Below, piece by piece: positions 32,037 to 42,359 of a DNA stretch of 64,000 nucleotides. Position 1 is the first letter of the stretch; the number at the start of each line of letters is the position of its first letter. Origin of the DNA: Branchipolynoe longqiensis (Eukaryota; Annelida; Polychaeta; Phyllodocida; Polynoidae); the NCBI GenBank assembly GCA_030323885.1, contig CM059197.1:31090209-31154208 (forward strand), written 5' to 3'. Both the position numbers and the translations under genes were made by a program. The notes beneath the pieces were generated by a model. That model did not search any database, was not told where the DNA came from, and saw only the letters and a list, made by a program, of their open reading frames with translations.

Positions 32037-32382
32037 TTAAAGCTGCATAGTCCGATGAAATATCAAATTTTCAAAACCAAACCAGATTTGTTTTACATAT
32101 CTAGCTTCGATACTTATTCACTTATTAATCATTTCTTTCTACATAGAAGGCAATACTGAATCAATTTAACAGAACCTGTTACTGCAGAAGTCTATGGGTG
32201 TCAGTTTTCGCAAGCTTGCCAAAACTAATCTTCCATCTTTGCACTCAAAATATCTCAAAGGTTTACCATTTAAAAAAAAAAGTTACTTTGAACTAATGTA
32301 AAGTAGATACTAGTGATCAATCTAATATATTTATCTCAGAAAAAATAGAGAAATTCAAAACTCTCGGACTGTGCAACTATAA
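32037..32382 (+). mobile_element. M1 MITE, full length
   Basis: AAAGCTGCATAGTCCGATG at left and CTCGGACTGTGCAACTATAA at right. Interior AGTTTTCGCAAGCTTGCCAA as in other copies. Confidence 0.9.
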
Positions 32383-32419
32383 GCAAATGGTTCTGTAATT
32401 TCAAGTTTAAGGGTTTGAG

Positions 32420-32716
32420 GTTGGTTGTTGGAGTTTTACATCTGGCAACATAGAAGGCCCTATCAGCACGGGTACCGACTTGTGACAGTGTACACTCATG
32501 GCGACTTTATAGTGCTGCCCCATGACCCGATATCCCACGCAGTCACATTATCTAACCAGAATTTGCCTTATCCTATTAATGCCAAGCGCCAAACTAGGAA
32601 GCAACAAGTACTAATTTGATAAGTCATTGGTTTGACTCGAGCGGGAACCGAACTCCCGACATTCCACACGCGAGGCCTGCACTCTATGGATTCGGCCACC
32701 GCGCCCGGTGTAATTG
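32420..32716 (-). mobile_element. SINE-A, type I head, near-perfect 12 bp TSD
   Basis: TAAGGGTTTGAG (32408-32419) and TAAGGATTTGAG (32717-32728) flank it. The body lacks GGGAGACCAGGCC..CAGCAC, so it is shorter than 333 bp. Head reversed as CATTCCACACGCGAGGCCTG. Confidence 0.9.
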
Positions 32717-33027
32717 TAAGGATTTGAGAGTTGAACGTCAGCGTCTCGGGTTCGGGACAGAATCCTGGTTCAAAATGGGGCGGACAGGACCATCAGGCAG
32801 GCACCCACATGTGAAAGTCGCCGAATTCTAATGTTCTGATTGGTCGCTGAGAATCTTGTGTTTAATCAAACATATGCCCAAATAAGGCGATATGGTTGCT
32901 AATAATGACATTGATTGCTACAGACGGCCATATCAGGATAAGTAATTTATTTGTAAGATATTTTTCAATGGCATCCTGTCCCCGCCTTTATAAATTACGC
33001 ATGTCCGACACAAAAAGAAAATCCAGC

Positions 33028-33200
33028 TAAAGGCCCCGTCACACATCGCCGGATTGGGGGAAACGGAAAGAAACCAAACAAAGTCCGTTGATATCCGGCA
33101 AAGTTTTGTTTGTGTCCATTGAATATCCGTTCATATCTGGCCAGATCCATTATAAGTTTTGAACATGCACAAAATTGGAATGAATGCCGCCAGATTGACA
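33028..33200 (+). mobile_element. M3-like MITE, left part
   Basis: AAAGGCCCCGTCACACATCG, CCGGATTGGGGGAAACGG, then GTCCGTTGATATCCGG-type sequence. The right end is replaced by an M6 fragment. Confidence 0.75.
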
Positions 33201-33204
33201 TCAG

Positions 33205-33321
33205 ATTGCTTCTTAGATTGTGAAATTAGGCTCTCATTTCATTAACCCGCTTTTTCAGCCGTTTTTATATAGGGGTGGTATTCACCCGTGTACTGTGAGT
33301 ACAGGGTGAATCCTTTATCTA
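33205..33321 (+). mobile_element. M6 right-end fragment
   Basis: GATTGCTTCTTAGATTGTGA through TGGTATTCACCCGTGTACTG to AGGGTGAATCCTTTATCTA, identical in layout to the right end of the 37731 copy. Confidence 0.85.
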
Positions 33322-33384
33322 TGTGCTAGGAAGCAACAAGTGCTACACTAGAAAAGGGTAAAATAAAGACAATGTCTAGCATTT

Positions 33385-33500
33385 CAGTGTGCACAGTGAA
33401 GTTAATGTGGCCTGTTTTCACTTCAAATATCTCCAAAGTTAGCCATTTTTAATCAAAGTTCTCTCAAACTAAAGTGGAATAGATTATAACGATGAACTTT
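33385..33500 (+). mobile_element. M1 interior fragment
   Basis: TTCAAATATCTCCAAAGTTA, GCCATTTTTAATC and TAGATTATAACGAT match the M1 right half. Both termini are absent. Confidence 0.7.
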
Positions 33501-33609
33501 ATTTAGAATATTAACTGGGGCTACAGTGAGTGCGCGTAACGGTCGCTGAGGCGTGGGTGAGTAGGCGGCGCCACGTGGAGATTTGAGGTTGTATCAGTCG
33601 ATGACCTAA

Positions 33610-34372
33610 TGTATAGACCTATTTCATATGACGTCAGCATGGGTATTTAGGTCAGTGCGTGCGCAGCTTGGCTGCAGGACGACACACTGTCACACTGCAA
33701 ACTCAATGGCTATGAGCAATCTTCATACAGAAAAAGTGAAATATCTCTAAAACCGCTTGGAACACATATAGAAAACATATTCAATGATGCAATTATATTA
33801 AATTTATATGGTTAGGGTTCTGCATATCTATTAATTTTGAATAAAATTGAGGCTTTGCACTGCACATACCGGCAAACTCAATGCATTGTCAATGTCCGTG
33901 AGCAATCTTCATACAGAAAAAGTGAAATATCTCTAAAACCACACCACCTAGAAACAAACCTCTTGGAACACATATAGAGAAAATATTCAACAAACAGATT
34001 ATATTAAACTCATAAGGTTAGATTTCTGTATTTCTATTAATTTTGAATAAAATTGACATTTTGCACTGCGCGTACCGGGAAACTCAATGCATTGTCAATG
34101 GCTGCGAGCAATCTTCATACAGAAAAAGTGAAATATCTCTAAAACCACACCACCTAGAAACAAACCGATTGGAACACCTAGAAAACATATTCAACGAACA
34201 GATTATATTAAATTTATAAGGTTAGGGTTCTGCATTTCTATTAATTTTGAATAAAATATACGTTTTGCACTGGGCGTACCGGGAAACTCAACGGCAGTGT
34301 GCATTCGTTCTGCAGCCAAGGTGCGCGCGCATACACAATGTTTATAAACATTGAAAGGGGTGTATAGACTCA
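33610..34372. mobile_element. M13: TIR element with internal ~190-206 bp repeats
   Basis: Left TGCGTGCGCAGCTTGGCTGC (about 33654) is inverted at right as TCTGCAGCCAAGGTGCGCGC, with GTATAGACC/GTATAGAC further out. Inside are three direct repeats of AACTCAATG..AGCAATCTTCATACAG..AATTTTGAATAAAAT, whose AGCAATCTTC motif falls at 33714, 33901 and 34107 (spacings 187 and 206). No coding sequence. Confidence 0.75.
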
Positions 34373-34904
34373 ACCAGCCGATGACTGAGGAGGCTGGGGA
34401 GTAGATGGAATCTTGTGACTTTATTAATTATACTAACCTAATGGTTTATACTATAGGCAAAAGCGCCCCGAGCAACTCGCAACTGGCGTATAGTTAGTTA
34501 TACAGCATATAAGGTTGATCGATAGATATTATACATATGACAGAAACTCTCAAACATCTAATTATGCAAATTTAATTTAATTTAATTAAAACTTATTCAA
34601 TTTAAAGGAATTCAAAGGAATAATATAATATGATCATTTGGTGACCTTCCCCTCCACCCAACTTCTCCCGACACACACACTCACACACACCCTCGCCTGA
34701 ACCACCCGTGCGATAACGTCCTACTAAGGTTTTATTAGACTCAGGAATGCTAGTATAATTAGTGCGGCATCGGGATTGCTTGCATAATAAATGACGAGGC
34801 TCTCAACGTTCAAGACTCATTCTACCAAGACCAGTAATAACCTTTATAAACGGAGAAGGCGCGTGCTTATATCACAAAGGTTAAAGTACTCTCGTCTCTT
34901 GTCA
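34373..34904. other. No recognised feature; AT-rich
   Basis: Includes a simple AATTTAATTTAATTAA stretch near 34570 and a CA-rich stretch near 34672. No gene. Confidence 0.4.
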
Positions 34905-35325
34905 GACTGGTTGTTCAAGTTTTACGTCCTGGCAAAATATGAGGTCATATCAGGATTGATTGATACTGACGGGTGGTTTCTTAACGCCGTGTCGGCAGCA
35001 TAGGCCATATTCATGGCGAGGTCATATTAGAACGAGTACCGACTTGTGACAGTGCGCACTCATGGCGACTTTATAGTGCTGCCCCACTGGGAGACCAGGC
35101 CATCAGCACCATGACCTGATATCCCACTCAGTCATATTATCCTGATACTGCGCCAACCAGTCCTTGCCCTATCCTAATAATGCCGAGCGCCTTGCTAGGA
35201 AGCAACACGTATCAATTTTTAAGTCAATGGTTTGACTCGACCAGGAATCAAACCCAAGGGTTCGAATCCCACGATCTACCAACATGGGAGATGGACGCTC
35301 AACTGATTCGGCCATCCCATCTGGT
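34905..35325 (-). mobile_element. SINE-A, type II head, with inserted LINE tail
   Basis: Tail TGGTTGTTCAAGTTTTACG, body interrupted at 34956-35019, then body to the head, which has a duplicated B-box region (AATCAAACCCAAGGGTTCG, AATCCCACGATC). Confidence 0.88.
34956..35019 (-). mobile_element. Repeat K: 64 bp LINE 3'-tail insertion
   Basis: TTGATTGATACTGACGGGTG then GTCGGCAGCATAGGCCATAT matches 19926-20000. GGTCATATCAGGA (34943-34955) and GGTCATATTAGAA (35020-35032) flank it as a TSD with two mismatches, the pattern of a strongly 5'-truncated LINE copy. Confidence 0.75.
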
Positions 35326-35390
35326 CTGATGAATGCATAGTATTTTCGAAAGCAAAACATTTATATAGATTTCAGTCTGCATATGCAGCT

Positions 35391-35949
35391 AATGTGCCTA
35401 TCACACCTTACAATATTGAGCAACGAACATAAACTGGACAAAGAATTGTCTAGTCCGGTGGTGTTCGGTATCAAAATGTATCGAAATGTGTCGAACTGTT
35501 GCAACGGCCACCAGATGAAACAGACGCTAAACGGACAAGGAACGTATCATAACCGGACGAGAACCGGACAGCAACCGAATGTTAAACGGATGGACCGAAC
35601 ACCAAATGAATGCGTACTGGACTGTTCACGGACGCGCTGAAAAAAATGACGGACCGAATTCCCCCAACACCATCAATGGACTATTCAGGAAGCAAGCCGG
35701 AGATGTAATGGATGGGTAATGGACATGAACCGGACAAAATGGACTAAACAGACTTAAACCGGACACCAACCGTACACGTCAGTCCGGCGGTGCCCAGTAC
35801 AAGTTTTGTGCATATTCAAAACGTGTACCGGACAGATAACGGACACGCCGGATGCCAACCGTATATAAACCATACATTGCCGTATTTCACCGGACAGTGT
35901 CCGGTTTCTGTCCGTTTCTCCAATCCGGTAATGTGTGACTGGGCCTTTA
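35391..35949. mobile_element. M3-like MITE, about 560 bp
   Basis: GTGCCTATCACACCTTAC at left is matched at right by GTAATGTGTGACTGGGCC. The interior repeats CCGGACA/GAACCGGAC motifs on both strands. Longer than the 13470 copy, with the same style of ends. Confidence 0.75.
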
Positions 35950-35969
35950 GATACGGGTGCACTCAATTG

Positions 35970-36600
35970 ATATTCCACTGAGGCATGTTGTCCTGATACT
36001 GAGCTAACCAGTCATTGTGCAGCCCTAATAACAGTGCTTGGCTAGGTAGTGACCAATATCAAATTTCTATGTCATTAGTTTGAATTGCCTGGGTCTTGAA
36101 CATAGAAAGCCAGGTCACTAATACTAAAAGTATAAATATTTAAGTCAATAATTTGACTCGGCCATGGTTAGATTCCCACGACCTACCAACACGGTAGGCG
36201 GATTTTCAACTCATTCGGCCATCACCGGGCGCGGTGGCCGAATCGATAGAGTGCAGGCGTCCCGTCCGGGAGATCAAGAGTTCAATTCCCAGTTGAGTTA
36301 ACCCAAAGGCTTACCAAATTTGATACTTGTCACTTCCTAGCTTGGTGTTCAGCATTAATAGGATAGGACAAGGACCGGTTAGCTCACTGTCAGAATAATG
36401 TTACTGAGTGGGATATTAGGTCATGGTGCCACCGGCCTGATTTCCCAGTTGGGCAGCACCATAAAGTCACCATGAGTGCACACTGTCACAAGTCGGTACC
36501 TGTTCTGATATGACCGTAGATGTTGCCAGCACGTAAAACTCCAACAACCAACCATCCATTCGGCCATCCCAGGGATTTCGCTCATTTCGACCAGGGTTCA
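35970..36600 (-). mobile_element. SINE-A, type II head, split by another SINE-A
   Basis: Degraded body from about 35970, an internal partial duplication of the TTAAGTCAATAATTTGACTC junction, then head CAACTCATTCGGCCATC cut at 36223 and resumed at 36557. Host of the clean insertion 36224-36556. Confidence 0.85.
36224..36556 (+). mobile_element. SINE-A, 333 bp, type I head, perfect 12 bp TSD
   Basis: CATTCGGCCATC occurs at 36212-36223 and 36557-36568. Begins ACCGGGCGCGGTGGCCGAAT and ends ACTCCAACAACCAACCATC. Same length as the 21856 copy, so it defines the complete family unit. Confidence 0.96.
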
Positions 36601-36920
36601 ACGGTCACAAAAACGAGGTAATCTCATAAGCACCATAACCAACATTACTACCGCATTATGTACGCTAATGGAGAATGAGGATGGAAGGAGGAAAATAATG
36701 GGGGAGAGGAGGAAAGAAGGAGGCGCTATCATTGCGAACATGTGAGGAGCAGTGACCTTAGATGCCGCTCACGTGACACAATCATGGAGACACAAGAGTA
36801 ATGTTCACACACACGCAACAGGAAGTCGGCACTGCCAGCGTCCAACACTGTGTCTGGAATGATGGCAGCAACTTCTATTCACCCAGCCTCCAGTACCATG
36901 TATACGCTCTCCATGAACGG
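36601..36920. other. No recognised feature
   Basis: Purine-rich patch near 36670-36725, otherwise unassigned. Confidence 0.35.
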
Positions 36921-37543
36921 TAAAGGCCCAGTCACACTATGCCGTATTGCGTCAGCTTGTGGCGGAGTGGTTAGAGTGTCTGACTTTTTTCTAGGTCAGA
37001 CTCCTAATCTGAGGGTCGGCGGTTTGATTCCCCATGCCCCCAGCTCTGCCAATTTGGATTTCCACCACTGTGTATAACTTAGGGCGTCATCAAAGGCCGG
37101 TTGCTCTCATAGCATGTCTATGTGGTGTGGGAGGTTAAAAATCCCTTGGGTTGGTAAAAGTGTAGGCTCGGGCTTTCTATCGACCAGCAGTGGAATGAGG
37201 AAGACCAGTCGTCTATGACTGAAATTTCCCCTGCCTAAACAACTAATGGACCAACAACAACAACAAAAATAAAAGAATATGCCAACGTATGTGATTTTGC
37301 GCCAACATGTCGGTGTATGCTGGTATATAGTGGCATAAGCTGGTGTATGCTGAGACAAGTTATGGGTACGTTATGGATACGTTTGGGATAAGTAGTATTT
37401 CTTAAAGCCCACTGGTGTATACTTAGATAAGTTATGGGTAAGTTTGGCATAAGTCTATTTTTGAGCATGTTCAAAATTCTGCCATATGACAGAGTACGTA
37501 GGCATATGCTGACGCAATATGGCATAGTGTGACGGGGCCTTTA
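36921..37543. mobile_element. M2 MITE split by SINE-B
   Basis: Left arm AAAGGCCCAGTCACACTATG (36921-36955), SINE-B, then AATATGCCAACGTATGTGAT onward to CATAGTGTGACGGGGCCTTT at 37543. Confidence 0.9.
36956..37275 (+). mobile_element. SINE-B inserted in M2
   Basis: tRNA-like head GGCGGAGTGGTTAGAGTGTC, an arm CAGACTCCTAATCTG that would carry CCT as anticodon, B box GGTTTGATTCC, then a body with AAAGGCCGGTTGCTCTCATA and AAAAATCCCTTGGGT, tail (AAC)n/A-rich. An extra TGACTTTTTTCTAGGT lies between the boxes. Another copy is at 62450. Confidence 0.88.
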
Positions 37544-37544
37544 G

Positions 37545-38302
37545 TTAAAGCTGCATAGTCCAATCAAAACATCAAATTATCAAAACCGAAACAATTATCT
37601 AAATTTGATTCTACATATCTAGCTTAGATACAGGTGCACTTATTAAACCTTTGTTGCCACACAAAAGGGAATACTGAGGCAATTGAATATAGCCTTTTAC
37701 TGCAGAAGCCTATGGAGTTAGAGTTTTGGGTAGATAAAAGATTCACCCGGTACTTGTAGTACACGGGTGAATGACAACATAGTCTAAATACGGGCGAAAA
37801 TAGCTTTAGTATGGAACATGAAGTAGAAACTGTGGTTCCATGATCAAATGGCTACATATATTGGCAGAGATTTGGTGAAATGGGAGAGAATGCAAAAAGA
37901 CAAGATGGCGGTGAGAGAATGCCGTCGATTTCACTTTTAAATTGCATTAAAATATATGTTTTATTATATTTTCCAATTCAAAAGTAGCGGGTAAATATGA
38001 AGACATTCACAAAGAATAAATGTTGCTTCTTATATTGTGAAATTAAGCTCTCATTTCATGAACCCACTTTAGGCTCTCATCTCATATATAGGGTTGGTAT
38101 TCACCCGTGTAGTGCGAGTACCAGGTGAATCCTTTATCTAAGCTTTGGCATGCTCGCCAAAATTAATGTTGCATGGTTGCACTTCAAATATCTCAAAAGT
38201 TAGCCATTTAAAATAAAAGTTACTTCAAGCTACATTATAACGATTAACCTAATGGATTAGAAAATGTCAGAAACGCAAAACCATCGAACTAGGCAACTTT
38301 AA
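37545..38302 (+). mobile_element. M1 MITE split by M6
   Basis: TTAAAGCTGCATAGTCCAAT at left and ATCGAACTAGGCAACTTTAA at right. The interior is interrupted at GAGTTTTGGG (37730) and resumes with AGCTTTGGCATGCTCGCC at 38141. It abuts M2 with one base between. Confidence 0.92.
37731..38140 (+). mobile_element. M6 MITE, 410 bp, inserted in M1
   Basis: 42 bp inverted ends beginning TAGATAAAAGATTCACCCG and ending GGTGAATCCTTTATCTA, consistent with a TA duplication. Each end also contains a self-complementary ATTCACCCG..CGGGTGAAT, giving a hairpin. Interior includes ACAAGATGGCGG and AAATTAAGCTCTCATTTCAT. Confidence 0.95.
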
Positions 38303-38447
38303 TTCAATCCCATAACTATTAGTCCCGAATATTACATCCATATAATAAAAAATTGAATCAAATAAAAAAGACTAGAACTCATTGGCTTGAATGTATAAGG
38401 ACACAACACATTTCTGCAGTGATGAAGGTGATTTGCAGATTGTATCA

Positions 38448-38815
38448 GTGGTTTGCTGTTCTTTTACGTCATATCAACATCTAAGGTAATATCCGGAAGG
38501 ATACCGACTTGTGACAGTGTTCACACTCATAGAAACTTTATAGTGCTACCCCACTGGGAAACCAGGCCACCGGCAGCATGACCCGATTTCCCCACTCAGT
38601 CACATTATCCTGGTATTGAGCTAACCAGACCATTGTCCTTGTGCATTGCCTCCACCCTTCCCCCCTCAATTCTAGTAATGCTAAGCACCAGGTTAAAGGT
38701 GGCGGGGGGAACACCCCCAACAATTTTCTAAGTTTTTGGTTTGACTCAGCCGCTGATTGAACCCACAACCTCCCGCGTGGAAAGCGATCTCTCTACACAC
38801 TCAGGTACCCCGTCC
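38448..38815 (-). mobile_element. SINE-A, degraded type I head
   Basis: TTCTTTTACGTCATATCAAC, GACTTGTGACAGTGTTCAC, ATTGAGCTAACCAGACC, then TTTGGTTTGACTCAGCC and a poor head (CCTCCCGCGTGGAAAGCG). A small insertion with TTGTGCATTGCCTCCACCC enlarges it. Confidence 0.82.
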
Positions 38816-39546
38816 GACTGAAATACCGCCAGCATTGGGAATCTCCATAGCACTAGCACTAACTAGTAGCAGACCCAGCCAGGGGTGCTAGGACGTAAAA
38901 CCCCAACAAACCACACAATTTTACTGGGGCGGAATATACTGCAATACCTGCGCATTCCTGCGCGAGGACAGCGATAAAACTCACTCGGTTGTTGTTTTTT
39001 TCGCCCCAAAACACCGAAATAAACACCAATCAAACACCATTCAAACACCATTCCTCCGCGGCTTATCAGGTTGATTACTCGCCTGTTACCGGCGATCTGG
39101 AGTGCCCCAGTTGTTTGCATGAAAGCAGGGCTTTGTGCCCTCGACACGCGAGCCCCGGCTCCTTAATTAGCCTGGACAGACCTCGCCCTGCGTCGTGTCC
39201 GAGGGGACGACAGCCCAATTACTGGCCGCACCGAGCTGCTCGGCAAATAGCTCACCGAGCAGTTCCTTCTGTCCAGCACCCCGCACCCCGCTGCCCCTCA
39301 CCGCCAGGTGCCGCCTCCCACTTAGTACCATGACTGCATAATCAAATTAAAACAGAACATAATTATTCAAAACCAAAGCACGTTGTAAAATATTTCGGAA
39401 TTTTGGGGTAGCTAGTAATATTCTAAAAGCATGTTGTATGTGCATATAATGATATAAGAGATAATTACTATTATTAATGTGGTTGCAAAGTAATAAAGGT
39501 ACTATTGCACAGAAAAGGGGTTTCTATATGATAGCTACCTTATACA
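38816..39546. other. No recognised gene; partly GC-rich
   Basis: A SINE-A tail scrap (GGTGCTAGGACGTAAAACCC) lies at about 38884-38915. The segment 38985-39330 is GC-rich and unlike the repeats around it. Its frames (38863-39147 minus, 38989-39333 plus) have no recognised motif. Confidence 0.4.
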
Positions 39547-39956
39547 TAGATAAAGGATTTACCCGATACTCGCAGTCGCAGTACACGGGTGAACACCAAC
39601 CCTATATAAAAACGGTCGAAAAAGCGGGTTAATGAATTGAGAGCATAATTTCACAATCTAAGAAGCAACAATTATTCTTTACATATGTCTTAATGATAGC
39701 CCGCTACCTGTGAGTTGGAAAATATAATATAATATCTAGTTTAATAAGATTTAAAAGTGAAATCGACGGCGTTCTGCAGCCACCATCTTGTCTTTTTGCA
39801 TTCTCTCCCATTTCACCTCTGTGCCTATATGGGTAGCCATTTGATACTGGATCCACAGTTTCTACTTCATGTTCCATACTAAACCTATTTTCGCCCGTAT
39901 TTACACTACGTTGTCCTTCACCCGTGTACTACAAGTACCGGGTGAATCTTTTATCT
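39547..39956 (-). mobile_element. M6 MITE, 410 bp
   Basis: TAGATAAAGGATTTACCCGA at left and CGGGTGAATCTTTTATCTA at right. Interior is the reverse of the 37731 copy and the length is the same 410 bp, indicating little indel drift. Confidence 0.95.
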
Positions 39957-40341
39957 ACCTTATACATTACTCTGCAAGCAAATGGGTGCCAGGTACAAGA
40001 AAGCTAGGTCACATGACTAATGACCCGATATAAATAGGGGTGCAGGTCAGATGCACACTCTCTCTCACCACCACCACCAGCCAGTCCACATCTGTGTATA
40101 ACATGTGCCTGTGTCAACTTTAGTTTGGATTAAACAATATTGTGTCTTCTTGTGTGATACTTCAGATACTGAGCCCAACAAGTGATTTTTGAAGTAGATA
40201 GTTGAGGGTATATATATATAAAAAATATATCTAGAAGTTATCTGACAACTACTTCAATTTAATCTAATGTAAACTCTTATCTTAATACAACATATAATTT
40301 AATACCATCAATTGTTCAGAGATACACAAACTTTGCAACGT
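39957..40341. other. No recognised feature
   Basis: AT-rich, with a short TATATATATA run near 40211. No gene. Confidence 0.35.
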
Positions 40342-40369
40342 GACCAGACGGGATGGCCGAGTGAGCCAC
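40342..40369 (+). mobile_element. SINE-A type II head fragment
   Basis: GACCAGACGGGATGGCCGAG then TGAGCC, the first 26 bp of the type II head, nothing after. Confidence 0.6.
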
Positions 40370-40429
40370 ATGACAGGTAGGCGAGGATACGGTGGTTGCA
40401 TCAGCGAGCCGAGATAGTTTACTGGGATT

Positions 40430-40605
40430 GCGCTCTTGAGCTGCCCTTTTCCCTCCCCCTTCCCCCCCATTTTCTCTGACCACTACCCATCGGAAGTTAA
40501 CTCCTGGCCACACAGGACCACTTTAAGCGGTGCCCATACAGTGCTGCAGATTTGCAGCCTTCAGCGCGCCAACGTGTCTGAAACCCCCCCACCCCACCCC
40601 CCCAA
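40430..40605 (+). repeat. Repeat F copy 2
   Basis: TCTCTGACCACTACCCATCG, GCGGTGCCCATACAGTGCTG and CAGATTTGCAGCCTTCAGCG as at 11735-11925. Confidence 0.82.
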
Positions 40606-41083
40606 AAAACAGCCAATGTCACTATTCTCCATTCTCAACAAAAGACATTAAAGTGTGTGGAGAGACCAAAATGCAAAGACCCAGTTGAAATCACTAGGCC
40701 TACCTAGGGTTAGTACTTGTTTTTGGTAAATATATTTATTCTGTTGAATAAGTTCTTTAGTCAGTGCTGCAGCACTAGTGTTCCAGCCATTTTTCAAGTG
40801 GGGATTATTTACACAAAAATGGTATCTAGAGTAAGGCATATAAGGTGAGCTAACAATAGCTGTTGACTACACACTTTGAAGCAACGTAACACCATGGAAT
40901 TCTGATTGCTACCCACAAGTTCCACGGCAACATGGCAACAGTAATGTCACATGACCACAACAATATCAGTTGGATCGATGAGAGTATTTTCATGGTATTT
41001 AGAATATAAAGAGAAGTTATCTTCTGAATTCATTTTGGAAAGTTGCAATAAGGTTTAATTTAATGTAGGGTGCAGTCAGTTGG
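40606..41083. other. No recognised feature
   Basis: Unassigned and moderately AT-rich. Confidence 0.35.
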
Positions 41084-41095
41084 AGTTAGACAAGG

Positions 41096-41436
41096 TTTTT
41101 TGTTTGTTTGTTGTTTTACATCCTAGAAATATCTACGGTCATATCAGGACGGGTACCGACTTGTGACAGTACGCACTCATGACGATTTTATAGTGCTGCC
41201 CCACTGGGAAATCAGGCCGCTGGCACCATGACCCAATATCCCACTCAGTCACATTATCCTAGCACTGAGCTATCCAGTCCTTGCCCTATCATAATAATGC
41301 CGAGCACCAGGCTAGGAAGTGACAAGTATTAATTTTTAAGTCGTTTGTTTGACTCGACCGGGAACCAAACCCGTGAACTCCCGATCTTCCACACGCGAGG
41401 ACTGTGCTCTCCCGATTCGGCCACCACTCCCGGTGT
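41096..41436 (-). mobile_element. SINE-A, 341 bp, type I head, perfect 12 bp TSD
   Basis: AGTTAGACAAGG at 41084-41095 and 41437-41448. Tail TTTTTTGTTTGTTTGTTG (A/C replaced), complete body, junction TTTGTTTGACTCGACCGGG, head reversed (TTCCACACGCGAGGACTGTG, ATTCGGCCACC). Confidence 0.95.
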
Positions 41437-41448
41437 AGTTAGACAAGG

Positions 41449-41860
41449 AGTATATATAAATGTCAGCTTGATAGGAATATTCTAGTGTTAGCCTATCGTG
41501 GGAAGGAAGAGTTTGTTATTTGAAGTTTGTTGTTTTGGTGTTGATAGTCATCTAGCAGCAATATCAGCTGTGCTGTTGGGGTGGTGTTGTAAATAACTCA
41601 TTGGACCAGCTGTGGCAAGTTAAGCAATGGGACCAATCCCAGTTCATTTGCTTTTATGTATTACGTTTGTATTTGCAGTCACTGTCATTGTAGTTGTTTG
41701 ACTGGAAATAATGGAACAGCAACAAATAAAAGGATCGAGAGAGAGGGGAGAGCATGATGGCTGTAATTATGTGCGATCATATCTTTTTATCAATTTTATA
41801 TGTAAGGAGGTCTTTTGTTATTCACTATTCACTATGGTACTCTATTCTACTAACTCCATA
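41449..41860. other. No recognised feature
   Basis: Unassigned host-like sequence, the target region of two SINE insertions. Confidence 0.35.
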
Positions 41861-42200
41861 TACCGGGCGTGGTTGCCGAGTCGGTAGAGCGCAGAGCTCG
41901 CATGCAGGAGATCGGGAGTTCAGTTCCCGGTCAATTCAAATCAATGACTTATAAAATTTATATTTGTCGCTTGCTAGCCAGGTGCTCAGCATTATTAGGA
42001 TAGGGCAAGGACTGATGGCTCAGTGTCAGGGTAATGTGACTGAGTGGGATATCGGGTCATGGTGCTGGTTGCCTGGTTTCCCAGTGGGGCAGCACTCTTA
42101 CCTTACCATTAGTGTGCACTGTCACAAGTCAGTACCCATCCTGATATGACCTTAGATGTTGCCAGGACGTTCAACAACAACAACCAACCAACCAACTATA
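41861..42200 (+). mobile_element. SINE-A, full length, type I head
   Basis: ACCGGGCGTGGTTGCCGAGT, CGGTAGAGCGCAGAGCTCGC, B box GAGTTCAGTTCCC, complete body, tail AACAACAACCAACCAACC. Confidence 0.92.
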
Positions 42201-42359
42201 TTTTAACATAAAAGGTCGTCGAACCGTTAGTTCGAGGTTACCTGAGTGTGCCGTGGTGGGGCGGTAATGTCGTGCCCAGCCATCACCGCACTGCTCCCAG
42301 CACGCTTTGAGATTTGTTTTTCTAGTGGTTTTCTTATTGTTTGTTGTATTTCTTTGAGT

